This document shows, piece after piece, positions 60,697-64,000 of a DNA stretch of 64,000 bases. The notes beneath the pieces are model-generated. The model saw nothing but the letters and a program-made list of their open reading frames with translations. It was not told the origin of the DNA and searched no databases. The stretch spans positions 1 to 64,000 of the forward strand of contig MU394079.1 in the NCBI GenBank assembly GCA_022578605.1. The letters are read 5' to 3'. The position numbers and the translations under genes were made by a program. Each line of letters starts with the position of its first letter. The first letter of the stretch is position 1. The DNA comes from Camillea tinctor. Lineage: Eukaryota > Ascomycota > Sordariomycetes > Xylariales > Xylariaceae.

Positions 60697-63600
60697 ATGG
60701 CCAAGCCAGACCCGGAGCTCGATCCGCTATGGCAGGATATCGATTGGTACGTACAGACAGACTATTTCGTACACACCGCGTCTTTCTACCCTGTCTTGTC
60801 CTGTCTATTATCCCTACTACTACCACTACTACCACCTCCTCCTCCACTGCTACCGCTACCAATAGGGGGGTTCCTCTCCGGTATAGGTGAACTAAATGGC
60901 TGACTCAGGGGTAAAACTAGGGCTATTGGTCAGATGCTGATCATGGGATGGGATGGTACTGAAGTTACGCCTCAGATCAGAAACTTGATTGAAAATCATC
61001 ATCTGGGCTCTATCATTTTAACTGCCAAGAACCTCAAATGTATTGACCCCTTATGGAGCCGCACTTAGACTGAGCTGACGAGGCCTGTACCCACGTGACG
61101 AATAATGGATGGTGTGCTGACACGAGATAATACATATAGCCGCCCAGGAGACAGCATCTCTGGTCCAGGAACTCCAGACTATTGCTCATCAAGCTGGTCA
61201 TCCCCAGCCTCTCCTGATAGCCCTTGATCAAGAGAACGGAGGGGTGAACAGTCTATTCGATGAAGATTACATCTGTCAGTTTCCCAGCGCGATGGGCATC
61301 GCTGCTGCTGGAAGTCCAGAACTGGCATATAACATAGCAAAAGCAACTGCCACTGAGGTATCTGCCGTGGGTGTGAACCTTATCCTCGGTCCCGTCTTGG
61401 ATGTCTTGACGAACGCTCGACACCAGCCCCTGGGGGTTCGAGCTACTGGTGATGATCCCCAAGAAGCATCGCAGTATTGCAATGCTGCTATCAATGGCTA
61501 TAAGGATGCCGGCGTAGCAACTTGCGGGAAGCACTTCCCATCCTATGGAAATCTTGACTTTCTAGGCTCTGCTTTGGATATGCCCATTATCACCCAGACA
61601 CTAGAAGAGCTCAGCCTAAGTGCCCTTGTGCCTTTCCGGAATGCTATTGGTGCCGGTCGTCTTGATGCCATGTTCATTGGCGGCTGTGGAATACAGAATG
61701 CCGGGATGAATGTTATGCACGCTTGCCTTTCTGACCAAGTCGTTGATGACCTTCTGCGGAACGAACTCGGATTTAACGGTGTTGCTATCTCGGAATGCTT
61801 AGAGATGCAATCGCTCATCCAAGAATACGGAGTCAAAGGTGGAACCGTCATGGCGGTCGAGGCTGGTAATGATCTAGTTCTTCTTTGTCGTGCCCATGAT
61901 GTCCAGCTGGAAGCAATATCTGGGATGAAGTTGGGTATCGAGAATGGAATCATTTCGAGGGAGCGGGTTTACACGTCTCTGAAGCGAGTACTCCGGATGA
62001 AGAGCGTATGCACATCCTGGCAGAAGGCCCTCAACCCACCTGGGTTGTCTCTCCTGTCTAAGATTCATCCTTCGCATCTTGCCCTATCCCGTCAAGCTTA
62101 TGATCAGTCGATCACAGTAGTGCGGGACAAAGATCACTTGCTACCCCTTTCGCAGAGTTTGCTTCAGGAGGAAGAGCTTTTACTACTAACACCCTTAGTT
62201 AAGCCATTACCAGCATCAGCAGCTACCAAGAGCATCATGGAGAAGGGTAATACGAAGGCCGCCTCATCTCTACACGAAAGATGGACTCATCAAGAACGGG
62301 GTGCAATAATGAGCGGAGAAGGCGTTTTCCGAGAACTAGGAAGATCAATAGCACGTATACGTCACGGGAAACTCCTCCATACTTCCTATACTGCGAATGG
62401 GCTTCGACCAGGTGAGAATACCCTAATTCCCATGAAACAATTTTTTGACACTAATGGACTTTTAGTTCACGAGAATCTGATCAACAGAGCATCTGCCATC
62501 ATCATAGTGACTGCGGATGCCAATCGGAATATGTATCAATCCGGGTTTACAAAGCACGTTGCGATGATGTGCCATATGCTTCGCAGTACTGGGCATAAGA
62601 AGTCGCTCATTGTGGTTGCTGTCAGTTCTCCATACGACTTCGCAATGGACAAATCAATCGGGACATACGTCTGCACGTTCGACTTTACGGAGACTGCTAT
62701 GGCTTCTCTGGTACGAGCTTTGTACGGCGAATTTGTGCCATCAGGCTCCATGCCGGGAACTATGCGGAAGAGTAAAAAGGTGTCGAAGACCAAGCAGCAG
62801 TGGCTTGTCGAGAACTATACCCGTGACCGAGATGGGCGCGGCCTCGACGAGCTGTTGAAAATACTCGCTCGTTCAAGCACACCAAGCCTACCTTATCTCA
62901 CAGCTAGTGCGTCGACGTTCGAGTTGTTCAATACTAACGTCGAGGAGTCTCACTTTGTGGTGCGAAACAGCAGTACGCAAATGCTATACGGGTTCGCGGC
63001 TACGTATTTCATCAACGGAATTGGTATTATCGGTGCCATCTTTGTGGACCCTTCCAAACGAAATGTCTCGATCGGTCGATCGCTGCATCGTCGCGCTATG
63101 CGAGCCCTGCTTCAGAGACCGGGGCTCAAGAAGGTCCAACTCGGTATCACATTTCCTGGAGCGTTCCCCGGCGTGCCTGTGGATGAGAACGGGGGCAATA
63201 AAAGCTGGTTCGACAATGTTGGCTGGGACACACAATTCCCAAAACGATTAACCAACATGGTGATCGAGGACCTGGCCGCATGGACGGCGCCGGAGGGGCT
63301 TTCTCAAAGCATCCAACGAGCCAACATTAGCTTCGATCTCATCCACGGACTCGACAATGCTGAGTCTGTATTAACCCTGGTGGCAGGACAGGCGGGCCCA
63401 GAGGTTGTGGAGCTGTATCGGTTCGCTCTGCAGGACAAGAGCTGTGGAGTTGTGCGAGCCAAGAATGCGGCCGACAACTTGCTGGGGACCGTGATTATCT
63501 GCAAGAGCACCAGCCAACTATCGACATACATCCCGTCCCTTCATTCGGTCGGGCATGAGGAAGTCGGTGGCATCATTGCGCCAGTGACACCACCAACCGT

Positions 63601-63975
63601 GCACTCGAACCTCCTACTCCAAGGACTGGCGTTTATGGGTGTAAGGCAGAACAAGGCGCAAAAGTCAACCAAGAGCGTCTTGAGTTGGGTTAGTAGACGC
63701 ACTTCAGGGCATAACTATCCCTCCATTTACGAATAGCATTTCTAACGATGATTATATATACAGGTTCTTGACGAAGCTCACGACCTGTTTGCCGCGATGG
63801 GTTTCGAGGTGCAGCAGACGTTTGATGAGATCACGAACTCCCCTGAGAACGTAAGTATCGGCTCCCTCAAGTGTCGTTATCCGATGATCTTCGGTGGACT
63901 GACATGAAGAATGCAAGTTCTCGGACCTGGCTTGAATCCCATGACACATGATTCAGAAGAATTACCTATTTTAGG
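60697..63975 (+). CDS. nag3: GH3 beta-N-acetylglucosaminidase-like protein fused to GNAT domain
   Basis: Fungal GH3 (NagZ-like) protein of the GlcNAc cluster. Exons: 60697-60746, 60921-61039, 61140-63688, 63764-63850 and probably 63958-63975, about 940 residues. The open frame from 61244 starts too late: exons 1-2 supply MAKPDPELDPLWQDIDWAIG and the first barrel strand, joined in phase. Introns run GTACGT..TAG, GTATTG..TAG, GTTAGT..CAG and GTAAGT..CAG. The GH3 barrel covers about residues 14-340 (ALDQENGGV, CGKHFPSYGN, GFNGVAISECLEM), then a middle Rossmann-like part. The last quarter resembles a GNAT acetyltransferase (IGAIFVDPSKRNVSIGRSLHRRAM, motif A). The usual nucleophile Asp is Glu275 and the NagZ Asp-His loop is not evident. 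The final short exon (KNYLF) is uncertain; the other exons are firm. The symbol follows Trichoderma usage and is tentative. Confidence 0.88.
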
Positions 63976-64000
63976 CATGAGATGGATATGGAAGGATTCT

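Overview
This window looks like a nuclear scaffold of a filamentous ascomycete (Pezizomycotina, probably Sordariomycetes; the class is an inference). The genes carry short GT..AG introns of about 50-175 nt with CTRAY-like branch points. The set includes an SREBP with the fungal DUF2014 tail, an AP-1-like bZIP, a Kha1-type antiporter and a fungal N-acetylglucosamine (GlcNAc) gene pair. There is no sign of bacterial gene packing. Intergenic DNA is rich in homopolymers, microsatellites and CCTAGGT/GGTAGGTA-type motifs. A 10-N assembly gap lies at 16703-16712. All exon boundaries below were read by hand from splice signals, reading phase and protein continuity; single-base precision should be confirmed with RNA-seq. 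Layout, left end: 1-2099 has no gene but holds a near-perfect inverted repeat pair. At 2100-4997 (+) is a four-exon Kha1-like K+/H+ antiporter. From about 5.0 to 31.1 kb there is a 26 kb stretch with no gene I can support, apart from one doubtful relic at 27.3-27.95 kb. Layout, middle: 31173-32155 (+) is a small bZIP factor whose last exon is easy to miss. A motif-dense spacer with CCTAGGT clusters follows. At 35609-36453 (+) is a CIA30-domain protein with a tiny first exon. A second empty stretch of 6.5 kb leads to the SREBP (sterol/hypoxia) regulator at 42943-46107 (-), which has a candidate uORF just before its start. Layout, right end: 50437-52389 (-) is a single-pass membrane protein with a long proline/serine-rich tail, whose true start lies two short exons upstream of the large ORF. 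53974-57085 (+) is an Srs2-type UvrD/Rep helicase. 57613-59068 (-) and 60697-63975 (+) are, head to head, a GlcNAc-6-phosphate deacetylase and a GH3 glycosidase-like protein fused to a GNAT acetyltransferase-like domain. Functionally, the right end is part of the GlcNAc catabolic gene cluster known from filamentous fungi: the GH3 enzyme would act on GlcNAc-containing sugars and the deacetylase processes GlcNAc-6-P on the way to fructose-6-P. The SREBP controls sterol synthesis and hypoxic adaptation in this lineage. The other genes (ion homeostasis, complex I assembly, recombination control, bZIP) are ordinary single-copy functions with no visible operon-like logic. I found no CRISPR, prophage, intact transposon, rRNA or convincing tRNA. 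The most unusual items are the altered catalytic positions in the GH3-GNAT protein, the uORF of the SREBP gene, the bZIP with almost no leucine zipper, the recovered exons of the membrane protein, and the long gene desert.
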